The notes under the pieces: generated by a model
What the model saw: only the letters and a program-made list of their open reading frames with translations
Databases searched by the model: none
What the model was told of the DNA's origin: nothing
Translations under genes and position numbers: made by a program
Assembly: GCF_016827675.1 (NCBI RefSeq)
Contig: NZ_JAERJA010000001.1
Coordinates: 496,001 to 560,000 of the forward strand
DNA length: 64,000 nt
From: Nocardioides limicola
GTDB taxonomy: Bacteria > Actinomycetota > Actinomycetes > Propionibacteriales > Nocardioidaceae
Direction: 5' to 3'
Part shown: one piece after another, positions 24,372 through 31,935 of the stretch
Position numbering within the stretch: position 1 is the stretch's first letter
Layout: every line of letters begins with the position of its first letter

Positions 24372-25587
24372 TGATTACCTCCTGATACGCGGCCGCGGTG
24401 GTCTCAGCGACCGCGCGCCAACTGAACCTCTCCAACGCCCGCGCCCGTCCCGCAGCGCCCATCCGGGCGGCGCGCTCGGGGTCGTCGAGCATCGCTTCGA
24501 TCGCCTGAGCCAGCTCGCCCACGTCGCCGGGGGTGACCAGGTCGGCGCATTCACCGTCCGGCCCGACCACTTCGGGGATGGCGCCGGCCCGGGAGACGAC
24601 CAGGGGCGTGGCGCACGCCATCAGCTCGGCGGTGGGCAGCGAGAACCCCTCGTAGAGGGAGGGCACGCAGGCCACGGCCGCCGAGCCCATCACCGCGACC
24701 AGTTCGGCGTCGCTGATGCCGTTCACGAACTCCACGTGCTCGGCGATGCCCAGCCGCTCCACGAGCCTCTCGGTGCGGCCGCCGGGCTTGGGCTTGGTGA
24801 CCAGCACCAGGGACACGTCCCGCTCGGTGCGCAGTTTCGCGAAGGCCTCCAGCAGCGTCGCGATCCCCTTCATCGGGGCGTCCGCACTCGCCATCGCCAC
24901 GATCCGGCCGGGCACCCTGGGCGCTGTCGGCGGCTGGAAGATCTCGTCCACACCGAGCGGAATCACCTGGATCCGCTCCGGCCGGACGCCGAAGTCGGTG
25001 GCGATGTCGCGAGCGCTGGACTCGGAGACGGTGAGGATGTGCCGGGCAGCCCGGGCGACCTTGCCCTGCATCCGCAGGAAGCCGTACCAACGCCGGGTCG
25101 AGATCCGCTTCCGGATCCCCCGCGCAGCCATCAGGTCGATGCGCCGGTCGAAGGTGATCGGGTGGTGGATGCTGGTGATCACCGGCATCCCCATCTTCTC
25201 GATGTCGAGCATCCCGTAGCCGAGGACCTGGTTGTCGTGGACGATGTCGAAGTCGTCGAGCCGCTCCTTCAGCAGCCGCGCGGCGCGGGTGCTGAACGTC
25301 TTCGGCTCGGGGAACCCGGCCACGCACATGGTCAGGAACTCCTCCACGTCCACCAGGTCCCGGAACTCCGAGGGCCGCGGCACCCGGAACGGATCGGGAT
25401 CGCGATAGAGGTCCAAGCTGGGAACCTCGGTGAGGCCGACGCCTTCGTCGAGGATCGGATAGGGCTGGCCGGAGAAGACCTCGACGTGGTGGCCCATGGC
25501 CACCAGCTCCCTGCTGAGGTGCCGGATGTAGACACCCTGGCCCCCACAGTGAGGCTTACTGCGATAGGACAGCAGTGCAATCCGCAT
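24358..25587 (-). CDS. Glycosyltransferase family 4
   Basis: 409 residues with GT-B architecture. The N-terminal Rossmann begins MRIALLSYRSKPHCGGQGVY, with the glycine-rich donor/acceptor loop. The C-terminal half has VIPLGVDEIF, MKGIATLLEAFAKL and the E-x7-E region SLYEGFSLPTAELMACATP that binds the nucleotide-sugar. It transfers a sugar to an unknown acceptor. First gene of a three-gene operon (GT, methyltransferase, alpha/alpha-barrel protein), divergent from kstR with a KstR-like site in between. ATG at 25587 has AAAGGGG upstream. The KstR proximity implies induction by sterols; a direct role in sterol metabolism is not established. Confidence 0.78.
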   Translation of the reverse strand: MRIALLSYRSKPHCGGQGVYIRHLSRELVAMGHHVEVFSGQPYPILDEGVGLTEVPSLDLYRDPDPFRVPRPSEFRDLVDVEEFLTMCVAGFPEPKTFSTRAARLLKERLDDFDIVHDNQVLGYGMLDIEKMGMPVITSIHHPITFDRRIDLMAARGIRKRISTRRWYGFLRMQGKVARAARHILTVSESSARDIATDFGVRPERIQVIPLGVDEIFQPPTAPRVPGRIVAMASADAPMKGIATLLEAFAKLRTERDVSLVLVTKPKPGGRTERLVERLGIAEHVEFVNGISDAELVAVMGSAAVACVPSLYEGFSLPTAELMACATPLVVSRAGAIPEVVGPDGECADLVTPGDVGELAQAIEAMLDDPERAARMGAAGRARALERFSWRAVAETTAAAYQEVINADR

Positions 25588-25652
25588 GCCGGGCCCCTTT
25601 CTGGTCGTGTCGGCGACTCGCCTGCGCCCGGACACGCCGAGGGCGGACATGG

Positions 25653-25666
25653 TGGAACGTGTTTCT
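25653..25666. promoter_or_regulatory. KstR-like operator between glycosyltransferase and kstR
   Basis: TGGAACGTGTTTCT has the AACNNGTT core; the last base departs from TNNAACNNGTTNNA because of an extra T in the right arm. It lies 66 bases before the glycosyltransferase start and 104 before kstR, a natural place for autoregulation and cassette control. Confidence 0.7.
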
Positions 25667-25673
25667 ACCATGG

Positions 25674-25694
25674 CGTAGGCCTTGCTAGCCTACG
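25674..25694. repeat. Inverted repeat in the kstR leader region
   Basis: Arms CGTAGGC (25674-25680) and GCCTACG (25688-25694) with a 7-base spacer, eight bases downstream of the KstR-like box. It could be a second protein site or a weak mRNA hairpin. Confidence 0.45.
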
Positions 25695-25716
25695 TGTCAA
25701 CAGCAAGGGAGCGCCA

Positions 25717-25773
25717 ATGGACGAGAATCGCCCCGGGACGCCCTCCCTGACAGATACGAGGAGTTCACGGTGA
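25717..25773 (+). CDS. 18-codon leader ORF coupled to kstR
   Basis: A short ORF (MDENRPGTPSLTDTRSSR) with GGGAG five bases before its ATG. Its TGA overlaps the kstR GTG as GTGA. The arrangement implies translation of the leader and re-initiation at kstR, although kstR also has its own GAGGAG seven bases before the GTG. The peptide has no recognisable domain. It could simply be a 5' UTR accident; conservation would decide. Confidence 0.45.
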   Translation: MDENRPGTPSLTDTRSSR

Positions 25774-26372
25774 GCAACGACGTCCTGGCCATCGACGAGG
25801 TCGGCTCCGCAGCGCAGCGTGAGCGCCGCCGCCGGATCCTCGACGCCACCGTCGAGTTGGCCTCGGCCGGCGGCTTCGACGCCGTCCAGATGCGCGAAGT
25901 CGCCGACCGTGCCGACGTGGCGCTGGGCACCCTCTACCGCTACTTCCCCTCCAAGATCCACCTGCTCGTCTCCGCCCTGGCCCTCGAGTTCGAGGCCAGC
26001 CGGAAGATCATCTCGGCCAAGCAGATCCCCGGCGACAGCCAGGCCGAGCGGGTGATGTACGTGCTCCGTCGGGCCACCCGAGGACTGCAGAAGGACCCGA
26101 ACCTCACCGAGGCCCTCACCCGCGCGTTCATGTTCGCCGACGCCAGCGTCAAGGACGAGATCCACGTGGTCGGGATGCTGCTGACCGACATGCTCACCAA
26201 GGCGATGGGGCACCGCGAGGAGCCGACCGCCGAGGACGTGGCGGTGGCCCGAGTGATCGGTGATGTCTGGCTCGCCGCGCTGGTCGGCTGGGTGACCGGC
26301 CGCAGCAGCGTGGGCGACGTGATCGACCACATGGACATCGCCGTGCACCTGCTGCTGCGCGACGCAGCCTGA
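25770..26372 (+). CDS. kstR: KstR, TetR-family repressor of sterol catabolism
   Basis: 200 residues. After a short N-terminal arm, the region SAAQRERRRRILDATVELA and the helix-turn-helix MREVADRADVALGTLYRYFP (residues 41-60) closely follow mycobacterial KstR. The C-terminal helical domain, including LTEALTRAFMFADASVKDE, holds the pocket that in KstR binds 3-oxosterol-CoA thioesters, releasing DNA. Six matching operators lie in this window near sterol genes. GTG start with GAGGAG 7 bases upstream, coupled to a leader ORF. It converges on an SDR gene with a 4-base gap. Confidence 0.92.
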   Translation: MSNDVLAIDEVGSAAQRERRRRILDATVELASAGGFDAVQMREVADRADVALGTLYRYFPSKIHLLVSALALEFEASRKIISAKQIPGDSQAERVMYVLRRATRGLQKDPNLTEALTRAFMFADASVKDEIHVVGMLLTDMLTKAMGHREEPTAEDVAVARVIGDVWLAALVGWVTGRSSVGDVIDHMDIAVHLLLRDAA

Positions 26373-26376
26373 CACC

Positions 26377-27132
26377 TCAGCCCCCGAAGGCGTGGGTGGC
26401 GGTGACGCCACCGTCGATCGCGAGCTCGGCACCGGTGACGTAGCGACTCTCGTCACTGGCCAGGAAGACATAGCCCGGAGCGATGTCATCGGGTACGCCG
26501 ACGCGGCGCATCGGGATCTTCGTGGCTCCGAAGTCCATCGCGTCCTGGCCGCCGACGTCACGGGTCATGGGCGTGTCGATCATGCCGGGGTGCACCGAGT
26601 TGACCCGGATCCCATAGCGGCCCAGCTCATGCGAGGCGGCCTTCGTCATCCCTCGGATCGCCCACTTCGAGCCGCAGTAGGGCACCACCGACCCCATGCC
26701 GCCGAGGCCCTCGATCGAGGAGGCGTTGATGATCGAGCCGCTGCGCTGCTTCTTCATCGTCGGGACCACGGCGCGCATCCCGAGGAACACTCCCCACTGG
26801 TTCACCCGCCAGATCGCCTCGACGTCACTCAGCGGCGCCGTGTCGATGTTGCCGAAGCGCAGGATCCCGGCGTTGTTAGCCAGCACGTCGATCCGCTCCC
26901 ACCGCGCCAGCAACCCCTCTGTCAGCGAGGTCCAGGAGCTCTCCTCGCCGACGTCGTGGGACACGAAGTAGGCGGCCTCACCGAGGTCGTCGGCCAGCGT
27001 CTTGCCGGCATCCTCGGCGATGTCCGCGATCACTACCCGAGCGCCTTCGGCGACGAAGGCGCGAACGATCGCCTCGCCCTGCCCCTGCGCACCGCCGGTG
27101 ACGATCGCCACCTTGCCGTCGAGTCTTGCCAT
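26377..27132 (-). CDS. Short-chain dehydrogenase, 3-alpha/20-beta-hydroxysteroid type
   Basis: 251-residue classical SDR: cofactor motif TGGAQGQGEA with following VIADI (NAD preference), NNAG at about residues 88-91, and active-site Ser, Tyr and Lys in NASSIEGLGG and PYCGSKWAIRG. It resembles the 3-alpha,20-beta-hydroxysteroid dehydrogenase/FabG3 (Rv2002) group, and its position between kstR and hsd4A supports a steroid alcohol as substrate. SDR substrate calls are unreliable from sequence alone. No KstR box lies in its 64-base upstream gap. Confidence 0.72.
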   Translation of the reverse strand: MARLDGKVAIVTGGAQGQGEAIVRAFVAEGARVVIADIAEDAGKTLADDLGEAAYFVSHDVGEESSWTSLTEGLLARWERIDVLANNAGILRFGNIDTAPLSDVEAIWRVNQWGVFLGMRAVVPTMKKQRSGSIINASSIEGLGGMGSVVPYCGSKWAIRGMTKAASHELGRYGIRVNSVHPGMIDTPMTRDVGGQDAMDFGATKIPMRRVGVPDDIAPGYVFLASDESRYVTGAELAIDGGVTATHAFGG

Positions 27133-27161
27133 CGTGTTCGTGTCTCCTCATAGAAGTTCAT

Positions 27162-27179
27162 CGCCGGGCTCTCCCGGCG
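27162..27179 (-). terminator. Hairpin after hsd4A
   Basis: Arms CGCCGGG and CCCGGCG around a CTCT loop, 18 bases past the hsd4A stop and before the next gene on the same strand. It has no T-run, so termination is only likely. Confidence 0.4.
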
Positions 27180-27196
27180 GAGCGTGAGGGCTGGGT

Positions 27197-28093
27197 CTAG
27201 ACGGTGAGCTGCATGACCGCATCGGCAGCGAAGCCGACCGCAGGGTCACGAGTGTCGAAGTAGCCACCGAGCTGGGCAGCGAGATCGGCACCGTCCCAGA
27301 GGTCACCCTTGGCATCGAAGCGCTGAGCCACTTCGGGGGCTGCCAGGACGGCGACCATGCCGCCGTACACCACGAAGACCTGCCCGGTGATCCGGGCCGC
27401 TGCCGGTGAGGCGAGATAGGCGACCAGCGGCGCCACGTGCTCGGCCGAGTACGGGTCCACCGTCTTCCCGGAGGTGTCCTCGCCGAAGACCTCGGCGGTC
27501 ATCGCGGTGCGGGCGCGGGGACAGATCGCGTTGGCGCGCACTCCCATCCGAGCCAGGCCGCGGGCACTGGACAGCGTCAACGCGGTGATCCCGGCCTTCG
27601 CGGCGGCGTAGTTGGCCTGCCCCGGCGAGCCGCCCAGGAAGGCCTCACTGGCGGTGTTCACGATGCTGGCGTCCACCGGCTGTCCGGTCTCCTTGAACCG
27701 GCCACGCCAGTACGCCGCAGCATTGCGGGAGAGCAGGAAGTGACCGCGCAGGTGCACCCGGATCACCTGGTCCCAGGACTCGTCGTCGAGGTTGAAGATC
27801 ATCCGGTCGCGGGTGAAGCCCGCGTTGTTGACCACGATGTCGAGTCCCCCGAACTCCTCCACCGCTGCCGCGACCATCGCATCCGCGGTGCTGCGCTCGC
27901 CCACGTCCCCGGCCACCACCGTGACCTCGTGGCCCCGGGACCGCAGTTCCTCGGCCGCCTCGTCGGCACCGCCGGGGAGGTCGTTGAGCACCACCCGGGC
28001 ACCGGCTGCGGCCAATGCGGTCGCCTCGGCGCGGCCCAGGCCCGCGCCGGCACCCGTGACGACGGCCACCTTGCCGTCAAGTGATCCCGACAT
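27197..28093 (-). CDS. hsd4A: Hsd4A-like steroid-CoA SDR (22-hydroxyacyl-CoA dehydrogenase)
   Basis: 298 residues, an SDR with a C-terminal extension like the dehydrogenase unit of peroxisomal multifunctional enzymes: TGAGAGLGRAEATALA cofactor motif, NNAGFTRDRM, Ser in NTASEAFLGG and Tyr/Lys in ANYAAAKAGI. It matches Hsd4A (Rv3502c), which oxidises the 22-hydroxy intermediate of sterol side-chain beta-oxidation and some 17-beta-hydroxysteroids. The preceding gene is an fdxD-type ferredoxin, the Rv3503c-Rv3502c order. Two ATGs in tandem (28096 and 28093); the second has GGAGG at better spacing, and the first overlaps the fdxD stop. Confidence 0.83.
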   Translation of the reverse strand: MSGSLDGKVAVVTGAGAGLGRAEATALAAAGARVVLNDLPGGADEAAEELRSRGHEVTVVAGDVGERSTADAMVAAAVEEFGGLDIVVNNAGFTRDRMIFNLDDESWDQVIRVHLRGHFLLSRNAAAYWRGRFKETGQPVDASIVNTASEAFLGGSPGQANYAAAKAGITALTLSSARGLARMGVRANAICPRARTAMTAEVFGEDTSGKTVDPYSAEHVAPLVAYLASPAAARITGQVFVVYGGMVAVLAAPEVAQRFDAKGDLWDGADLAAQLGGYFDTRDPAVGFAADAVMQLTV

Positions 28094-28284
28094 CATTCCT
28101 CCAGGCTGATGGCCGCGCGCGGGCACGCCGCGACGGCACGTCGTACGTTGTCCAGTTCCTCGGGTGAGACCTGCTCGTCGAGGATCTGGAGGTAATCGTC
28201 ATCGTCGAGCTGGAAGTGTGCCGGCGCCATCGCCTCACACAATGCGTTCGACTCACAGGCGTCGAAGTCGACCTTGATCTTCAT
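28093..28284 (-). CDS. fdxD: FdxD-like [3Fe-4S] ferredoxin
   Basis: 63 residues with Cys10, Cys16 and Cys54 followed by Pro (CESNALC then ACP), the three-cysteine pattern of [3Fe-4S] ferredoxins that serve actinobacterial P450s and oxygenases. The rest is acidic (QLDDDDYLQ). It is the neighbour of hsd4A, as Rv3503c in M. tuberculosis. Here it also shares an operon with a ferredoxin reductase two genes upstream. Its electron acceptor is not in the window; CYP125-type or Ksh-type enzymes are candidates. ATGA overlap with the upstream gene. Confidence 0.9.
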   Translation of the reverse strand: MKIKVDFDACESNALCEAMAPAHFQLDDDDYLQILDEQVSPEELDNVRRAVAACPRAAISLEE

Positions 28285-28760
28285 GAGTAGCCCTTTCCGG
28301 TGAGTTTTCCGTGGTCCCAGGTGGCGACCTTCTCGGGCTCGACCACCACCACCACGCGCTTGGTGGCCTGTCGTTCGACCTCGTCGCGGCCAAGCTCTCC
28401 CAGCTCCGCGAACGAGGACACTCCGGTCATCCGGACGGCTACCGCCGCACCGATCCGGAACTTCTCCTGATGGTCCTCGACCAGCCGCCCACGGCCAGTG
28501 ATGGAGACACCCCGCAGTTCGGAGTACTCGGTGCCGTCCTCGACCAGCACCGAGATCCGCGGATCGCGCCGCAGGTTGCGGATCTTCTGCGAGGAGCCGT
28601 AGGTCCAGAACGCGATCCGGCCGTCGTCGACGACGTAGAAGAGGGTGGTCAGGTGCGGGCTGCCGTCGGCGCCCACGGTGGCGACCTGGACCTTGATCTG
28701 GTCCTGGAGGAACTCGGTCACCTCGACGTCGGTCATCGCGACCGCTGCACGCTTGCTCAT
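28281..28760 (-). CDS. PNPOx-fold flavin/F420-binding family protein
   Basis: 159 residues with the split-barrel PNPOx-like pattern: VATVGADGSPHLTTLFYVVDDGRIAFWTYG, then KIRNLRRDPRISVLVEDG and GRGRLVEDH. Such proteins bind FMN, F420 or haem and many reduce quinones or enones. The specific cofactor cannot be read from the sequence. It is cotranscribed between the ferredoxin reductase (one-base gap) and fdxD (ATGA overlap), so it likely has a redox role in sterol catabolism. No counterpart is known to me between fdxD and hsd4A partners in M. tuberculosis. Confidence 0.72.
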   Translation of the reverse strand: MSKRAAVAMTDVEVTEFLQDQIKVQVATVGADGSPHLTTLFYVVDDGRIAFWTYGSSQKIRNLRRDPRISVLVEDGTEYSELRGVSITGRGRLVEDHQEKFRIGAAVAVRMTGVSSFAELGELGRDEVERQATKRVVVVVEPEKVATWDHGKLTGKGYS

Positions 28761-28761
28761 C

Positions 28762-29745
28762 TCAGGAGTCCTCGCTGGAGTGGCCGGGGAAGACGTGCGC
28801 GGTGGGGTCGATCACGACGGCGGCGTTGTTCACGGCGGTCGCGGCCTCCCCGAAGCCGACGGCGATCAGCCGCACCTTGCCCGGGTGCTCGGTCACGTCA
28901 CCGGCGGCGAAGACCCGGGGCAGGTTGGTGCGCATCGACGGATCGGTGACGATGTGTCGCTTGTCCAGGGTCAGCCCCCAGTCCTTCAGTGCGGACAGGT
29001 CGGCCACGAACCCGAGCGCGGCGATCACCGCCTGTGCCTTGAGCACCCGCTCCTCGCCGGCCACCTCGAGGGTGACCCGCTCGATCCGGTCACCACCCTC
29101 GATCGCGGTGACCTGAGCGGGGGTGATGATCTCGACCGAGGAGTCGCGCACGGCATCGACGGTGCGCTGATGTGCCCGGAAGGCATCCCGTCGGTGCACC
29201 AGCGCGACCGAGCGAGCGATCGGCTCCAGGCTCAAGGCCCAGTCGAAGGCGCTGTCACCGCCGCCGACGATGACCACGTCGGCGTCGGCGTAGGGCGTGA
29301 AATCGGGGACGAAGAACTCCAGTCCGCGGCCCGACCAGCCCTCGCCGGCGGGGAGCGGCCGGGGAGTGAAGCGCCCGATCCCGGCGGTGATGATCACTGC
29401 CCCGGCATCCACCCAGGTCCCGTCGTCCAGGCCGATCCGCACCCCGGCGGCACGCTCCTGGTACCGCTCAGCGGTGCGTCCGAGCAGGTACGTCGGGTGG
29501 GCGGTGGCGGCCTGCTCGACCAGGCCTGCGACCAGGTCGCGGCCCTTGATCGTCGGGAAGCCGGCCACGTCGAGGATCTGCTTCTCGGGGTACATCGCGG
29601 TGATCTGGCCGCCCAACTCGGGCAGGGAATCGACCACGGCGACCCGAAGCCCCCGGAAGCCGGCGTAGTAGGCGGCGAAGAGGCCGGTGGGACCGGCGCC
29701 GATGATGAGGATGTCGGTCTCGACGGACATGGGTTCGATGCTCAT
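28762..29745 (-). CDS. Ferredoxin--NADP reductase, thioredoxin-reductase type
   Basis: 327 residues. FAD motif IIGAGPTGLFAAYYAGFRG at the N terminus, GGQITAMYPEK typical of the YumC-type ferredoxin/flavodoxin reductases, NADPH motif VVIVGGGDSAFDWALSL, and GDVTEHPGKVRLIAVGFGEA at the end. The CxxC of thioredoxin reductases is missing, which supports the ferredoxin-reductase call. It heads an operon with a PNPOx-like protein, fdxD and hsd4A, with a KstR box 43 bases upstream, so it probably reduces FdxD when sterols are used. AGAGGA lies upstream of the ATG. Confidence 0.85.
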   Translation of the reverse strand: MSIEPMSVETDILIIGAGPTGLFAAYYAGFRGLRVAVVDSLPELGGQITAMYPEKQILDVAGFPTIKGRDLVAGLVEQAATAHPTYLLGRTAERYQERAAGVRIGLDDGTWVDAGAVIITAGIGRFTPRPLPAGEGWSGRGLEFFVPDFTPYADADVVIVGGGDSAFDWALSLEPIARSVALVHRRDAFRAHQRTVDAVRDSSVEIITPAQVTAIEGGDRIERVTLEVAGEERVLKAQAVIAALGFVADLSALKDWGLTLDKRHIVTDPSMRTNLPRVFAAGDVTEHPGKVRLIAVGFGEAATAVNNAAVVIDPTAHVFPGHSSEDS

Positions 29746-29787
29746 GGCGTCGATCCTCTCCTGTCGGTGACCACAATCACACCCTAG

Positions 29788-29801
29788 TGGAACGTGTTCT
29801 A
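29788..29801. promoter_or_regulatory. KstR operator upstream of the ferredoxin reductase operon
   Basis: TGGAACGTGTTCTA fits TNNAACNNGTTNNA. It is in the 61-base gap between the uvrB stop and the reductase start and should control the reductase-PNPOx-fdxD-hsd4A operon. Confidence 0.83.
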
Positions 29802-29806
29802 GTTTT

Positions 29807-31891
29807 TCAAGTTCTGTCGGCCCCCGCCTCCAACATCTGCCGCAACTCCTTCTTCAGATCCGAGATCTCGTCGCGAAGGCGGGCGGCCAACTCGAACTGG
29901 AGCTCCGCTGCGGCCGCATGCATCTGCGCCGTCAGGTCCTGGACCAGTTCGGCCAGGTCCGTGGTCGGCATCCCGGCGACCGTGGCCCGGCGCCGCGCAG
30001 CGGTCTCCTGGTGCCCGGCGCCCTTCCAGGTCTCCAGCAGCGCCTCGGTGGTCTCGTCCTCCCGGGCCAGCATGTCGGTGATGTCGGCGATCTTCTTGCG
30101 CAGCGGCTGCGGATCCACCCCGTGGGCCTGGTTCCAGGCCACCTGCTTGGCGCGCCGTCTGTTCGTCTCGTCGATCGCCGCCTCCATCGACGCGGTGACC
30201 TTGTCGGCGTACATCAACACCTGCCCGGAGACGTTCCGGGCCGCCCGGCCGATGGTCTGGATCAACGACTTCGCCGACCGCAGGAAGCCCTCCTTGTCCG
30301 CATCGAGGATCGCCACCAGGGAGACCTCGGGGAGGTCCAGCCCCTCCCGGAGCAGGTTGATCCCGACCAGTACGTCGTAGCTGCCCAGCCGCAGGTCGCG
30401 CAGGAGTTCGATCCGTTTGAGGGTGTCCACCTCCGAGTGCAGGTACCGGGTCCTGATGCCCGCGTCCAGCAGGTAGTCGGTGAGGTCCTCCGACATCCGC
30501 TTGGTGAGGGTGGTGACCAGGACCCGCTCGGACCGGTCGGTCCGGGTCCGGATCTCGTCTATCAGGTCGTCGATCTGGCCCTTGGTCGGCCGCACCACCA
30601 CCTCGGGGTCGACCAGGCCGGTCGGGCGGATGATCTGTTCGACCACGTCACCGCCCACCAGCTCCAACTCGTAGTCACCCGGCGTGGCGGAGAGGTAGAT
30701 GGTCTGGCCGATCCGCTCCAGGAACTCCTCCCAGCGCAGCGGTCGGTTGTCCATGGCGCTCGGCAGCCGGAAGCCGTGATCGACGAGGTTCCGCTTCCGG
30801 GACATGTCGCCCTCGTACATGCCGCCCACCTGGGGCACCGCGACATGGGACTCGTCCACCACCAGCACGAAGTCCTCGGGGAAGTAGTCCAGCAAACAGT
30901 TCGGAGCACTGCCTCGTGCCCGACCGTCGATGTGCATCGAGTAGTTCTCGATCCCCGAGCAGCTGCCGACCTGGCGCATCATCTCGATGTCGTAGCTGGT
31001 CCGCATCCGCAACCGCTGGGCCTCGAGCAGCTTGCCCTGACGTTCGAAGAGCGCCAACTGGTCAACGAGCTCGGCCTCGATGCCGGTGATCGCCCGCTCC
31101 ATCCGCTCATGGCCGGCGACGTAGTGGGTGGCCGGGAAGATGTAGAGCTCGGAGTCCTCGGTCACCACCTCACCGGTGACCGGGTGCAGTGTGGTCAACC
31201 GTTCCACCTCGTCGCCGAAGAACTCCACCCGGACGGCGAGCTCCTCATAGACCGGGAAGACCTCCAGCGTGTCGCCACGCACCCGGAAGGTGCCGCGGGT
31301 GAAGGCGATGTCGTTGCGGGCGTACTGGATCTCCACCAGCCGCCGCAGCAACTGGTCCCGGTCGTGCTCCTCCCCCACCCGGATCCGAATCATCCGATCC
31401 ACGTACTCCTGAGGGGTGCCGAGCCCGTAGATCGCCGACACGGTGGCCACCACGATCACGTCCCGACGGGTGAGCAGCGAGTTGGTGGCCGAGTGCCGGA
31501 GCCGCTCCACCTCCTCGTTGATCGAGGAGTCCTTCTCGATATAGGTGTCCGTCTGCGGGACGTACGCCTCGGGCTGGTAGTAGTCGTAGTAGGAGACGAA
31601 GTACTCGATCGCGTTGTCGGGGAAGAGTTGCCTCAGCTCGTTCGCGAACTGGGCGGCCAGAGTCTTGTTCGGCTGCATCACCAGCATCGGTCGCTGCACC
31701 TGCTCGGCGACCCAGGCCACCGTGGCCGTCTTGCCGGTGCCGGTGGCCCCCAACAGCACCACGTCCTTGGTCCCGGCCGAGAGCCGGGCACTGATCTCGG
31801 CGATGGCGCCGGGTTGGTCGCCGGCCGGCTGGTAGTCCGAGACCACCCGGAACGGAGCGACACGACGTTCAAGGTCGGTGACGGGCCTCAT
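29807..31891 (-). CDS. uvrB: UvrB, excinuclease ABC subunit B
   Basis: 694 residues of a full-length UvrB: Walker A GATGTGKT (residues 48-55), the damage-probing hairpin [23 protein letters not shown]-like VVDESH, motif [11 protein letters not shown], and the UVR domain at the end ([20 protein letters not shown]) that contacts UvrC. It verifies DNA damage in nucleotide excision repair with UvrA and UvrC. It is divergent from the phospholipase D gene with a 44-base gap; no LexA-type box was recognised there. Confidence 0.97.
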   Translation of the reverse strand: MRPVTDLERRVAPFRVVSDYQPAGDQPGAIAEISARLSAGTKDVVLLGATGTGKTATVAWVAEQVQRPMLVMQPNKTLAAQFANELRQLFPDNAIEYFVSYYDYYQPEAYVPQTDTYIEKDSSINEEVERLRHSATNSLLTRRDVIVVATVSAIYGLGTPQEYVDRMIRIRVGEEHDRDQLLRRLVEIQYARNDIAFTRGTFRVRGDTLEVFPVYEELAVRVEFFGDEVERLTTLHPVTGEVVTEDSELYIFPATHYVAGHERMERAITGIEAELVDQLALFERQGKLLEAQRLRMRTSYDIEMMRQVGSCSGIENYSMHIDGRARGSAPNCLLDYFPEDFVLVVDESHVAVPQVGGMYEGDMSRKRNLVDHGFRLPSAMDNRPLRWEEFLERIGQTIYLSATPGDYELELVGGDVVEQIIRPTGLVDPEVVVRPTKGQIDDLIDEIRTRTDRSERVLVTTLTKRMSEDLTDYLLDAGIRTRYLHSEVDTLKRIELLRDLRLGSYDVLVGINLLREGLDLPEVSLVAILDADKEGFLRSAKSLIQTIGRAARNVSGQVLMYADKVTASMEAAIDETNRRRAKQVAWNQAHGVDPQPLRKKIADITDMLAREDETTEALLETWKGAGHQETAARRRATVAGMPTTDLAELVQDLTAQMHAAAAELQFELAARLRDEISDLKKELRQMLEAGADRT

Positions 31892-31935
31892 GCGCTCAGA
31901 CTACGACCCGACCGGGCATGCCCTAGGTTTGACCC

